Part shown: one piece after another, positions 32,352 through 45,822 of the stretch
Layout: each line of letters starts with the position of its first letter
Position numbering within the stretch: the stretch's first letter is position 1
NCBI GenBank assembly: GCA_028817435.1
Contig: JAPPPQ010000051.1
Location: 62,001-126,000, forward strand
Length of the DNA: 64,000 nt
DNA from: Deltaproteobacteria bacterium
GTDB lineage: Bacteria > Myxococcota_A > UBA9160 > UBA6930
Reading direction: 5' to 3'
Made by a program: the position numbers and the translations under genes
The notes under the pieces: generated by a model
What the model was told of the DNA's origin: nothing
Seen by the model: only the letters and a program-made list of their open reading frames with translations
Database searches by the model: none

Positions 32352-33433
32352 GGCTTCTCCCTTTGCAGTGCGGTGGTGTCGCCGGCCAGCAATTGCGCCA
32401 GCGGGCGGCTGCCGCTGAACTTGGAAAGCAGCATTTTCAGCACCGCCGTCATGGGCGTCGCCAGCAGCATGCCCACCACGCCCCACAGCATTCCCCAGAC
32501 AATCAACCCAATCAGCACCGCCACCGGGTGCAGGCCCAGCGAATCGCCCACCAGCTTCGGTTCAAGCACGCTGCCCATGGCGAATTGAATCGCCGCGGGC
32601 AGCACAATGGCCAGCACCGCCGCCACCGGCCCCACTTCGGGCGAGACAATCACCACCGGCAGTGGCAGCAAAGTCGAAATAAGCGAGCCCACATTGGGAA
32701 TGAAGTTCAGCAAGAAGGCCATGACGCCGAAGGCCATGGCCAACGGCACGCCCAGCAAAAACAGCGCGCTCCCCACCAGCACGCCGGTGGCGGCAGAAAT
32801 AAGCAGCTTCGAGACCAGATAGCTTTCCACCTGCACGCGCACCTCGCCCCAAATGCCCGCCGCGCGCCCGCGCGTGCCGCCGCCGGTCACCAGAAACAGC
32901 ACGAAAATCAGCACCAGCAGCGATTGCGAAAACAGGTTGACAATGGCGTTGGCAATTCTCGTCAGCAGCCCGCCGACGGTTTCCACCGGAATGCTGCGCA
33001 ATCGCTCCTGCTCGGTGCCCAGCATCGCGCGAAATTCGCCGGGCAGCCCGTTGTAAAGGCGATCCAGCAATTCGCCCAGTTGCTCGCCGTAAAGATCGGC
33101 GTTGGCGGCAAGCTGCGCCACCGAAGCGCTGAGCAGCGCGCCAAGCCCCGCCAGCGCGCCCAGGCCCAGCAGCGCCACAACAGGCAGGGCCAAGGCCCGC
33201 GGCGCGCGCAGGCGCTGCAGCGTTTCGACGCACAGCCCGAGCCCCAGCGAAATGACGAGAGAGAGCACAAAGGGAATCATCACCGGCCGCAGCCAGCGCA
33301 GTGCGAACGCGCCCGCCACCGTCGCCAGCACCAGCAGGCACACCGTCTGCACCCGCATTTCCCGGCTCGCGGCGCGCCCGCCCGCTCCGCTCACTTCGCC
33401 CGCTCCGCCCGTTTCGCTCACCCGCGCCAGCAT
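32348..33433 (-). CDS. AI-2E family transporter (PerM/YhhT-like permease)
   Basis: The protein has the AI-2E permease layout: two N-terminal membrane helices (VCLLVLATVAGAFALRWLRP, then PFVLSLVISLGLGL), an amphipathic linker, and a C-terminal helical bundle with LNFIPNVGSLISTLLPLPVV and the conserved EPKLVGDSLGLHPVAVLIGL. Family members export small molecules or Na+/H+; the autoinducer role does not generalise. The ATG at 33433 is used; GTG 33457 or ATG 33358 are alternatives. It heads the permease-DUF1295-SDR operon and is divergent from the methyltransferase gene. Confidence 0.85.
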   Translation of the reverse strand: MLARVSETGGAGEVSGAGGRAASREMRVQTVCLLVLATVAGAFALRWLRPVMIPFVLSLVISLGLGLCVETLQRLRAPRALALPVVALLGLGALAGLGALLSASVAQLAANADLYGEQLGELLDRLYNGLPGEFRAMLGTEQERLRSIPVETVGGLLTRIANAIVNLFSQSLLVLIFVLFLVTGGGTRGRAAGIWGEVRVQVESYLVSKLLISAATGVLVGSALFLLGVPLAMAFGVMAFLLNFIPNVGSLISTLLPLPVVIVSPEVGPVAAVLAIVLPAAIQFAMGSVLEPKLVGDSLGLHPVAVLIGLIVWGMLWGVVGMLLATPMTAVLKMLLSKFSGSRPLAQLLAGDTTALQREKP

Positions 33434-33494
33434 AGCCCGGCTGCGCCCCCCGGACACGGCGGGAAACCGCCGCCGCCGCGCCTACAATGGCGCC

Positions 33495-34400
33495 ATGCCC
33501 GCGCGCCGGCCGCTTCCCCATTGCACGCTCTTCACCGGCGATAACCTGCAGCTCATGCGCCGCGCAGCCGGCGGCAGCGTAGATCTCATCTACCTCGATC
33601 CGCCCTTCAACAGCCGCCGCCACCACCGCGCGCCCGGCGGGGCCGAGGCCGCGGGCGCAGCGTTCCGGGACGCCTGGACCCCGGAAGATGCGCGGACGCA
33701 GTGGCAGGACGAACTCGAGCGAGCGCGCCCCGGCCTCGCGCAGTTGCTCTGCGCAGTCGCGCGCCGTCCCGGCGACCGCGCCTATCTGCTCTACATGGCG
33801 GTGCGTCTGCTCCAAATGCACCGCCTGCTAAAGCCCGAAGGCTCCATTTACCTGCACTGCGACCCCACCATGAGCCACGCGCTCAAACTGCTGATGGATG
33901 CCATCTTCGGCGACGGCGGCGCAGACCGGCGCGCCCCCGGTTTTCGCAACGAGATTGCCTGGTGCTACGGACTCGGCGGATCGAGCCGCCGCTATTACCC
34001 CAGAAAGCACGACACCATCTTTTGGTATAGCAAGGGCGCGCGCTGGTTCTTCAATCCGCCCATGGTTCCCGCAACCTCCCGCAAACTGCGCGGCAGGCAG
34101 AAGAAGTGCCCCGACCACTGGAACATCCCCGCGCTCAACAATATGTCGAAAGAGCGCACCGGCTACCCCACGCAAAAGCCCCTGGCCCTGCTGCACCGCA
34201 TCATCGCCGCGGGCAGCGCGCCGGGCAGCTTCATACTCGACCCCTTTTGCGGCAGCGCCACCACCCTGCTCGCCGCCCAACTGCTGCACCGCCGCTGGTG
34301 CGGCGCAGACCTCAGCCCCCACGCCACCCACCTGGCCGCCCGCCGCCTCACCCTCGAATCCCCCGGCTGCCAGGTTGCCCTGCGCGCCGTCGAGGGGTGA
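33495..34400 (+). CDS. Beta-class DNA methyltransferase (N6-adenine or N4-cytosine)
   Basis: The 301-aa protein has the permuted beta-class motif order. The catalytic DPPFNSR (motif IV) lies near residue 35, a target-recognition region follows, then TGYPTQKPLALL (motif X) and the AdoMet-binding DPFCGSATT (motif I). No restriction partner is next to it, so it is an orphan or regulatory/defence-associated methyltransferase. The ATG at 33495 begins just before RRPLPHCTLFTGDNLQLM. It is GC-rich like the chromosome, unlike cas9, whose tracrRNA begins its terminator 35 bp downstream. Confidence 0.85.
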   Translation: MPARRPLPHCTLFTGDNLQLMRRAAGGSVDLIYLDPPFNSRRHHRAPGGAEAAGAAFRDAWTPEDARTQWQDELERARPGLAQLLCAVARRPGDRAYLLYMAVRLLQMHRLLKPEGSIYLHCDPTMSHALKLLMDAIFGDGGADRRAPGFRNEIAWCYGLGGSSRRYYPRKHDTIFWYSKGARWFFNPPMVPATSRKLRGRQKKCPDHWNIPALNNMSKERTGYPTQKPLALLHRIIAAGSAPGSFILDPFCGSATTLLAAQLLHRRWCGADLSPHATHLAARRLTLESPGCQVALRAVEG

Positions 34401-34434
34401 ATGCGCCCCCGGGGGGAGAAAATATGCGCCTGCC

Positions 34435-34473
34435 AAAAAAGACTTGGGGCACCAGGCCGAGACCTGGTGCCCC
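34435..34473 (-). terminator. Rho-independent terminator of tracrRNA
   Basis: On the minus strand GGGGCACCAGG and CCTGGTGCCCC form a perfect 11-bp stem with a 6-nt loop and are followed by AAGTCTTTTTT. This is the strongest intrinsic terminator in the window and sets the tracrRNA 3' end. It does not have a T-run on the plus strand, so it would not stop methyltransferase transcription. Confidence 0.85.
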
Positions 34474-34546
34474 GTATCGGGCGGCCTTCCCTTTCGGTAA
34501 GGCCTAGTTGCCGATAAGTCCCCACCTATCGGAATGCCTGATACAA
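34435..34546 (-). ncRNA. tracrRNA (type II-C), antisense to the cas9 upstream region
   Basis: The minus strand from 34546 begins with an anti-repeat (34545-34507) almost fully complementary to the crRNA repeat: a 16-bp continuous block (TATCAGGCATTCCGAT), a bulged A, 7 bp of GGTGGGG, a 3-nt bulge, TATCGG and AAC. A nexus-like hairpin follows (GGCCTT-A-CC-GAAA-GG-G-AAGGCC, 34504-34483), then the terminator hairpin. Total is about 112 nt. The predicted start from the promoter at 34552-34580 coincides with the first anti-repeat base. It is transcribed divergently from cas9 and would base-pair with crRNA for RNase III processing and Cas9 loading. Confidence 0.85.
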
Positions 34547-34547
34547 T
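34539..34547 (+). promoter_or_regulatory. Extended -10 promoter for cas9 embedded in the anti-repeat
   Basis: The plus strand of the tracrRNA anti-repeat ends in TGATACAAT, an extended -10 (TGnTATAAT, one mismatch). Transcription would start near 34554, leaving a 29-nt leader to the cas9 GTG. The element corresponds exactly to the promoter-like end of the CRISPR repeats (TGATATACT), so it may have been inherited from an ancestral repeat. No -35 is evident, as expected for extended -10 promoters. Confidence 0.6.
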
Positions 34548-34551
34548 CCCA

Positions 34552-34580
34552 ATGCTGACACACGCAGCGGGGGCAGTCAA
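34552..34580 (-). promoter_or_regulatory. tracrRNA promoter
   Basis: On the minus strand TTGACT (-35) and CAGCAT (-10, weak) are separated by 17 bp. The -10 ends 6-7 nt before the anti-repeat begins. The promoter lies in the cas9 leader, so the cas9 and tracrRNA promoters are back-to-back and overlapping, and polymerase on one would hinder the other. Confidence 0.5.
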
Positions 34581-34582
34581 GC

Positions 34583-37500
34583 GTGAAATACAGGCTCGGG
34601 CTGGATGTGGGAACCGCCTCTTTGGGCCTGGTTGCCTACAAGTTGGACGCCCAAGGGCGGCCGGTTTCCATCCCCTACCACTCGGTCCGCATCTTCGATG
34701 AGCCGTTGCTACCGCCCGGCCAAGGGGGCGGCATCGGCGAGCTCAAGCAGGCCGCCCGGCGCAAGACTCGACAGCAAATGCGCCTGCATCAGCGGCGCGC
34801 CCGCAGGCTTCGCAAGCTCGCACACCTCGCGCACCTGCTCGGCATTGACCCTGAGGCGGTAGCGCGCCGGAGGAAGCCGCACATCCTCGAGGTTCGCGCC
34901 CGGGCCGCTACGGAAAAGGTGGATTTGGAAGACCTGCTCCGCATTTTCCTGCACCTTTCCAAACGGCGTGGCTATGCCGGAATTTTCCGCGCCGGGAAGG
35001 GTGGCGATATGGGGCAGGTGCAGACGGGAATCGGCGACATCCGGAAGAAGATGGACGAGGCCGGCTGCGAGACTCTGGGGGAGTATCTCTGGCATCGGCA
35101 CCGGCAGGGACAGGATCTGCGTTTGAAGGGCCACGGATTGTATGCCGACAGGGAAATGATCTTCAACGAATTCGACCGAATCTGGGCCAGGCAGGAGAGG
35201 GAGCATAAGCAGCTCTGTGGAGAGCACAAAGGCCGTCCGCTGCGAAAGACATTCGAAGAGGCAATTTTCTACCAGCGGCCCATTCGCATTCTCAGTGCGG
35301 GAAATTGCGAACTGGAGACCAGCCTGCCCCGCTCGCCCTTGGTGCAGCCCGCATATCAGGAATTCCGCATTGAAAAGCAGATTGCAGATTTGCGCTGGGC
35401 GAAAAAGGGTCGGCGCCATCCGAAGCCCCTTGAAGAGCCTGCGAAACAGGTCATTCGCAAACTGCTTTCCGAAAACGAGAGGGTGAAATTCGAGGAGATT
35501 TACAAAGCTCTTGAGAAAACGGGAATTCCCCCTGCACCCGACGAGTATCTGAATTTGTCTGAAGGCGGCCGCGAAGACCTGCACGGGAATGTGACGAATG
35601 CCTGTATGAAGAAGCTCGGCCTGGAGTCAGAGTGGCAGAGTCTCACAGATGGCCACCAAATTGCGGCGCTCAACCTGCTCGCCAACACTGGTTCGCCCGA
35701 TATTTTTTATGCACGGAATTGGCATGAGAATATCCCCAAGGGCAAGAAGCGCGCCGACGGGACGCCTGAATACCGGTGCATTCCAGGCAAAGTGGTGAAT
35801 TTCATCAACAGCATGGTCAAAATGGAGAAACTCGACTGGCTTTCGAAGATGGGTTTCCAAGCCGGGCGTAGCCCGTATTCGATAAAAGCGCTGCGTCGGC
35901 TCACCGCTGCTATGCGGGAACAGAATCTCGACGAAGCAGACGCCAAAGCTCTGTTGTATCCCCGAGCAGCAAAGGCCGTCAGCCGGGGAGAGATGCAGGG
36001 AGAATTGCCGCCCCACCAGCATACGAGGAATGTCGTTGTGGATGTGTCGCTGCGCCAGGTTCGGCGAGAGGTGAATGCCGCCATTCGGAAACTCGGCGGC
36101 CCGCCGGACAGCGTGATCATTGAGCTTTCCAGGGATATGCCGTTGGGCGTGAAGCGCCGCGGAGAGATTGTGGACGGAATCAATAAGAACCAGAGGGCCA
36201 GACAGAAGGCAGCACGGGAAATTGAAAAGGAGACGGGGAAGGCAGCATCGAATGTTGCCATTATGAACTATCTGCTGTGGAGAGAACAGGATGAGCAATG
36301 CCCCTATTGTGGTAAGGATATCAGCTTGCCTGATGCCCTGGACGAGTTGACAACCAATCGCGATCATATTATCCCCCGGTCTATTACGCGGATTGGCAAG
36401 AGCAGGAATTATCTCGTTCTCGTATGTCATTCGTGCAACGACGAGAAGGGAGCGCGGACTCCGAGGGAGAAGTGGGGTGACGACCCCGAGCGCTGGAAGG
36501 TGATTGAAAAGCAGGCAAAGCGGCTTGGGAAGAAAAAGCTGCTCGGGAAAATGCGGCAGATTCTCTCCAGGGAGAGTGGCGAATCGCTGCTCGACGACGA
36601 AGCGATTGGAGATTTCTCCGCTCGTCAATTGCAGGAAACATCATGGATTGCCAAAAGCTGTGCGCAGTGGATGGGGATGATCTGTTCCAATGTGGCGGTG
36701 AGTCGGGGAATTTTGACTGAGTCTCTGCGCCGCAAATGGGGGCTGGATACCGTGATTCCCGAGGTGCGATTGGAAAAGAAGCTGCCCGTTTTTGACAGGG
36801 AGAAGCAACTGATTACGCCGGAAGACTTTGAGCGTCACCGCGCGTATTGGGAGGAAAGGGGAGAAGAGGGGGATTCCGGTAAGACTCATCGCCGAATTGA
36901 CAAGCGCATTGACCATCGCCACCACTTGATAGACGCCTTGGTGATTGGTCTCACCAGCCGTGGCCTCTACCAGAAAATGGCGCAAGCCTACAAAAGGGAG
37001 GCCGAAAGGACGGCTTCTCCTGCCGACCGGCGCAGCATTCCCCTGCGGGCGAAGACTCCGATCGCTGACATTAGAAATCTGGCGCTCGATCTCGTTCGCA
37101 ACTGCAATCTCACACATAAGCGCGACCGATGGCCTGCCGGTCCCTTTTTCGATTTGAATCCTGTTTCGATATATGAAGGGCAATTTTCTCAGCGTTGGGA
37201 ATTGACCAAGCTCGCCAAAAAGCTTTCCGATAAGGTTTCCGACAATCCCGAGAAAAGGGCCAAGGATCTGGCGGCGGGGTTGAAGCAAATCAATAAAATT
37301 GCGAACCCGTCGACCCGCGAAATTGTCAGGCGGGCATATGAAGAGCGCATCTCCACCGGGAAGAGCCCCAAGCAGGCGCTCTCCATGCCGATTCTTGATA
37401 TGCGATTCAATAAGCGATTTGGGACGCAGATTCGGCGGGTTTTGGTGAGATACGATGAGAAGGCCAAGGGACAGATTACCGTGAAGCATGGGCGGAATGG

Positions 37501-37855
37501 GGAATTGAAGAAGTATCTGAAAACGGAGGGATACGCTTGGCTGGAATGGGACGCTCAAAAGGGAGAGGCGCGCCTGGTGACTCTGTATGAGGCTATGAAA
37601 TCCGGCCGGTCGGAAGCGCCGAAGGGGGTTCGTTTCTTCAAGGGCGATACGGTTCTCAATGCCAGTGACGAAAAGCGTTATGTCGTTCGTCATATCAAGG
37701 CCGAGAAGGGTGGGTGCCTGGTTTTGATTCTTCACACTGAAACCAGAGAGGTTAAGCACATGGACAGCGATTCGGGGAAAAAGTGGGTTTCGGGCAAGAA
37801 TTTGTCCAAGCTCAGCTTGATTTCCGATGACTGGCCGCCGCATTCTTCTGAGTGA
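34583..37855 (+). CDS. cas9: CRISPR-associated endonuclease Cas9, compact type II-C-like
   Basis: The 1090-aa size falls in the compact II-C range. RuvC-I carries Asp8 (LGLDVGTASLG), followed by an Arg-rich bridge helix (RQQMRLHQRRARRLRKL). RuvC-II has Glu514 (VIIELSRDM). The HNH domain has His595 in NRDHIIPRS, framed by two zinc-knuckle pairs, CPYC (573/576) and CHSC (615/618). RuvC-III is HHLIDALVIGL (His781, Asp784), and a WED/PAM-interacting C-terminus follows. All catalytic residues are intact. Start is GTG 34583 with a weak GGGGGC site. Codon use is clearly less GC-rich than flanking genes, implying transfer. No cas1, cas2, cas4 or csn2 is present in the window. Confidence 0.96.
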   Translation: MKYRLGLDVGTASLGLVAYKLDAQGRPVSIPYHSVRIFDEPLLPPGQGGGIGELKQAARRKTRQQMRLHQRRARRLRKLAHLAHLLGIDPEAVARRRKPHILEVRARAATEKVDLEDLLRIFLHLSKRRGYAGIFRAGKGGDMGQVQTGIGDIRKKMDEAGCETLGEYLWHRHRQGQDLRLKGHGLYADREMIFNEFDRIWARQEREHKQLCGEHKGRPLRKTFEEAIFYQRPIRILSAGNCELETSLPRSPLVQPAYQEFRIEKQIADLRWAKKGRRHPKPLEEPAKQVIRKLLSENERVKFEEIYKALEKTGIPPAPDEYLNLSEGGREDLHGNVTNACMKKLGLESEWQSLTDGHQIAALNLLANTGSPDIFYARNWHENIPKGKKRADGTPEYRCIPGKVVNFINSMVKMEKLDWLSKMGFQAGRSPYSIKALRRLTAAMREQNLDEADAKALLYPRAAKAVSRGEMQGELPPHQHTRNVVVDVSLRQVRREVNAAIRKLGGPPDSVIIELSRDMPLGVKRRGEIVDGINKNQRARQKAAREIEKETGKAASNVAIMNYLLWREQDEQCPYCGKDISLPDALDELTTNRDHIIPRSITRIGKSRNYLVLVCHSCNDEKGARTPREKWGDDPERWKVIEKQAKRLGKKKLLGKMRQILSRESGESLLDDEAIGDFSARQLQETSWIAKSCAQWMGMICSNVAVSRGILTESLRRKWGLDTVIPEVRLEKKLPVFDREKQLITPEDFERHRAYWEERGEEGDSGKTHRRIDKRIDHRHHLIDALVIGLTSRGLYQKMAQAYKREAERTASPADRRSIPLRAKTPIADIRNLALDLVRNCNLTHKRDRWPAGPFFDLNPVSIYEGQFSQRWELTKLAKKLSDKVSDNPEKRAKDLAAGLKQINKIANPSTREIVRRAYEERISTGKSPKQALSMPILDMRFNKRFGTQIRRVLVRYDEKAKGQITVKHGRNGELKKYLKTEGYAWLEWDAQKGEARLVTLYEAMKSGRSEAPKGVRFFKGDTVLNASDEKRYVVRHIKAEKGGCLVLILHTETREVKHMDSDSGKKWVSGKNLSKLSLISDDWPPHSSE

Positions 37856-37882
37856 GAACGCCGTTCCCGTGGCCGAGAAAAG

Positions 37883-37923
37883 CCCTCAGAGCTGCGTTAA
37901 ATTGAGCCGCTCTGGGGGTTTTT
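37883..37923 (+). terminator. Rho-independent terminator of cas9
   Basis: CCCTCAGAGC and GCTCTGGGGG pair (one mismatch) around a 16-nt loop and are followed by TTTTTC, 28 bp after the cas9 stop. It separates cas9 transcription from the array, which is read on the other strand. Confidence 0.75.
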
Positions 37924-37954
37924 CTATTATATATCAGATATTTACAGAATTTCT

Positions 37955-38317
37955 AGTATATCAGGCATTCCGATGGTGGGGTATCGGAACTACAGCGAAA
38001 AGGCGGCGGTGGTGGAAACCAGTATATCAGGCATTCCGATGGTGGGGTATCGGAACGCACTTCGCCGAGCAGAACGCTTTGGGCCGAGTATATCAGGCAT
38101 TCCGATGGTGGGGTATCGGAACATACTGCATCGAAATTGCCACACGGCTTGCAGTATATCAGGCATTCCGATGGTGGGGTATCGGAACAGTTCGTGCTGC
38201 CCGAGAGCGCCGTGGCGCAGTATATCAGGCATTCCGATGGTGGGGTATCGGAACAGGACGAGGCCGAACTGGGAATGGAGCACAAGTATATCAGGCATTC
38301 CGATGGTGGGGCGCTGG

Positions 38318-38320
<3 letters not shown>
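37955..38320 (-). CRISPR. CRISPR array, five 36-bp repeats plus a degenerate sixth, five 30-bp spacers
   Basis: Repeats start at 37955, 38021, 38087, 38153 and 38219 and are identical over 36 bp (plus strand AGTATATCAGGCATTCCGAT, then GGTGGGGTATCGGAAC). Every spacer is exactly 30 bp. A sixth copy at 38285 matches for 27 bp (to 38311) and then diverges into the purB stop codon. The tracrRNA pairing shows that crRNA is read on the minus strand, where the repeat starts GTTCCGATACCCC and ends TGATATACT. That end is an extended -10 element, so each repeat probably promotes transcription of the next spacer. The AT-rich stretch 37919-37954 is the likely leader side. Confidence 0.97.
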
Positions 38321-43803
<5,483 letters not shown>

Positions 43804-43880
43804 TCGCCTCCCCGTGAGCCGCCCGGCCCCGCGGCCCACCCCCATACTAGCGCCCCCCACGCGCCCTGCGAATTTTGGGC

Positions 43881-43909
43881 TTGACAGGGGGGATTGTCTG
43901 TGGTCTATT
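43881..43909 (+). promoter_or_regulatory. Promoter of the small lipoprotein gene
   Basis: TTGACA (perfect) and TCTATT (4 of 6) are separated by 17 bp. The predicted start near 43916 leaves a leader of about 180 nt before the ATG at 44096. Confidence 0.55.
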
Positions 43910-43940
43910 GAGGGGGCAACCAGAACACGAGATCCGGCTG

Positions 43941-43973
43941 TGCCGGGTCTCCCGCTCAATACAAGACCCGGCA
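43941..43973 (+). promoter_or_regulatory. Structured 5' leader hairpin
   Basis: TGCCGGGTCT and AGACCCGGCA form a perfect 10-bp stem with a 13-nt loop within the long leader of the downstream lipoprotein gene. Smaller pairings follow (CGACA with TGTCG, 44012-44033). The leader does not match a riboswitch class I can recognise by eye. It could be an RNA regulator or a separate small RNA. Confidence 0.45.
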
Positions 43974-44095
43974 AGTGGATTGGGAGTAGCTACCCAGTTC
44001 CAGGGAAATAGGCGGGCGACACCTCGTGTTGTCGGTTGCAGGCCCGGTTCCTTAACCGCGGCCTTTCTTGCAACAACAAAACACGGGGGTTTCTC

Positions 44096-44395
44096 ATGAC
44101 TCGTTTCGCACTTTGGCCTGCTGCATTTTCCATGATTCTCGTGGCGACAGTCGCCTGCGTTGCGCCTTCGGGGAGCGTCGGGATCCTCGACGTCCGGGAG
44201 GATCAGGTCCGCATGGTGTGGGAGGGGGGGCTGTTTGGGACTTTCAAGGAAACCGACAAAGAGGAGATGGATAAGCGCGCCAGCGAAGTCTGCGAGGACT
44301 TTAGCCGCCGCAGTGTGTTTCGTGGTGAGCGCAATTTGCCCGCTCCTGAATACGGCACACGAATCGAGCGCCTCTACTCCTGCGTGGAGGAGTGA
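44096..44395 (+). CDS. Small predicted lipoprotein
   Basis: This 99-aa protein is not one I recognise. It has a lipoprotein signal (MILVATVACVAPSG) and a charged mature part containing GILDVREDQVRMVWEGG, two further Cys (SEVCEDFSRR and LYSCVEE) likely to form a disulfide, and an acidic C-terminus. It is preceded by its own promoter and a ~180-nt structured leader, unusual for so short a gene. It is convergent with lpdA, 26 bp apart. Confidence 0.65.
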   Translation: MTRFALWPAAFSMILVATVACVAPSGSVGILDVREDQVRMVWEGGLFGTFKETDKEEMDKRASEVCEDFSRRSVFRGERNLPAPEYGTRIERLYSCVEE

Positions 44396-44421
44396 CCTGA
44401 GCAAGCTCTGCCCCCTCCCCC

Positions 44422-45822
44422 TCAGCGCTTTTTGGCGGGGGGGAGGTCGGTGGCGGTTTGGGTGGCGGCTTCGGCGGCGATGGCGAGGGATTCGGAGAGG
44501 GTGGGGTGGGGGTGGATGGTCAGGCCCAGGTCGCCGGCGTCTGCGCCCAGCTCGATGGCGAGGGTGGCTTCGGCGATGAGTTCGCCGGCGTGGGGGCCGA
44601 CGATGCCTGCGCCGAGCAGGCGGTTGTCTTCGGCGGCGAAGAGCAGCTTGGTGTGGCCTTCGCCGCGGCCGCTGCCAAGGGCGCGGCCCGATGCGCTCCA
44701 CGGAAAGACGCCTTTGCGCACTTCCACGCCGCGCTGCTTTGCTTCGGCTTCGCTCAGTCCGGCCCAGGCGATTTCGGGATCGGTGTAGGCGACGCTGGGA
44801 ACGCAGCGCGCGTCAAAGGCGGCGGGTTCTCCGGCGATGACCTCTGCCGCCACTTTGCCATGGTGCATGGCGCGGTGGGCCAGCAGCGGCGGGCCGGTGA
44901 GATCGCCGATGGCGAAAATGTGCGGGGCGCTGCTGCGCAGTTTCTCGTCCACGGTCACAAAGCCGCGCTCGTCGGTTGCAACGCCCGCGCTGTCGAGTCC
45001 CACTGCGCTGTTCGGCGCGCGCCCCACCGCCACCAGCACGCGGTCGTAGCGCGCGGGCGCGGGCGCGCTTTCGCCGGCAAAGCGCAGGTGCAGTCCGTCT
45101 TCGCGCGCTTCGGCTTCGGCCAGCGCCGCGCCCAGGTGAATGGCCTCGCAGCGCGCGCGCAGCCGCTTTTCCAGCGGGCGCACCAAGTCTGGATCCACGC
45201 CGTCCAGCAGGTGATCTTGCAGTTCGGCAATGCTGACCTTCCAGCCGAAGGCGAGATAAACCGTCGCCATTTCGAGTCCGATGACGCCGCCGCCCACCAC
45301 CAGCAAATGGCCGGGCGGCCCGGCGATGTTGAGGGCAGAGGTGGAATCGAGAACGCGGGGATCGCCGGGCAGCGCGGGCAGCTTCACCGGATGCGAGCCC
45401 GTTGCCAAAATGGCGTGCTCGAAGCGCAACGCCTGCGGGCCGTCTGCGGTTTCGACGCGCAGTTCGTTCGGGCCGGTAAGGCGGCCGTCGCCCGTTAGCA
45501 CATTCACTTTGCGGCGCTTGGCCAGTGCGGCCAGGCCGCGGGTCAGCCCCGCCACCACTTCGTCTTTGCGCGCGCGAATGCGCGTCCAGTCAAAGGCGGG
45601 CTCGCCGAATGCAATGCCGTGCGCGCCCAGTGCACGGGCCTCTTCCAGCGCGCCCGCCATATGCAGCAGCGCCTTCGAGGGAATGCACCCCACATTCAGG
45701 CACACGCCACCGAGCGCGGGGTAGCGCTCGACCAGAGTTACCTCCAGCCCGAGATCGGCCGCGCGAAAAGCGGCGGTGTAGCCGCCGGGGCCTGCGCCCA
45801 AAACCGCGAGTTGGGTGTTCAT
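44422..45822 (-). CDS. lpdA: Dihydrolipoyl dehydrogenase (E3)
   Basis: E3 reoxidises dihydrolipoamide with FAD and NAD+. The FAD-binding GAGPGGYTAAFRAADLG is at the N-terminus, the redox disulfide is GGVCLNVGCIPSKAL, the NAD-binding GGGVIGLEMATVYLAFG is mid-protein, and the C-terminal active-site HPHPTLSE is present. It has 466 aa. The ATG overlaps the aceF stop by one base (TGATG). It is the third gene of aceE-aceF-lpdA; the longer track ORF runs into aceF in another frame. Confidence 0.96.
   Translation of the reverse strand: MNTQLAVLGAGPGGYTAAFRAADLGLEVTLVERYPALGGVCLNVGCIPSKALLHMAGALEEARALGAHGIAFGEPAFDWTRIRARKDEVVAGLTRGLAALAKRRKVNVLTGDGRLTGPNELRVETADGPQALRFEHAILATGSHPVKLPALPGDPRVLDSTSALNIAGPPGHLLVVGGGVIGLEMATVYLAFGWKVSIAELQDHLLDGVDPDLVRPLEKRLRARCEAIHLGAALAEAEAREDGLHLRFAGESAPAPARYDRVLVAVGRAPNSAVGLDSAGVATDERGFVTVDEKLRSSAPHIFAIGDLTGPPLLAHRAMHHGKVAAEVIAGEPAAFDARCVPSVAYTDPEIAWAGLSEAEAKQRGVEVRKGVFPWSASGRALGSGRGEGHTKLLFAAEDNRLLGAGIVGPHAGELIAEATLAIELGADAGDLGLTIHPHPTLSESLAIAAEAATQTATDLPPAKKR

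Noticed and set aside
37991-38284. All five spacers read as open frames on the plus strand, suggesting systematic antisense targeting of phage mRNA
   Set aside because: A 30-bp GC-rich segment has a high chance of an open frame in at least one reading, so five spacers prove nothing. A database match would be needed.
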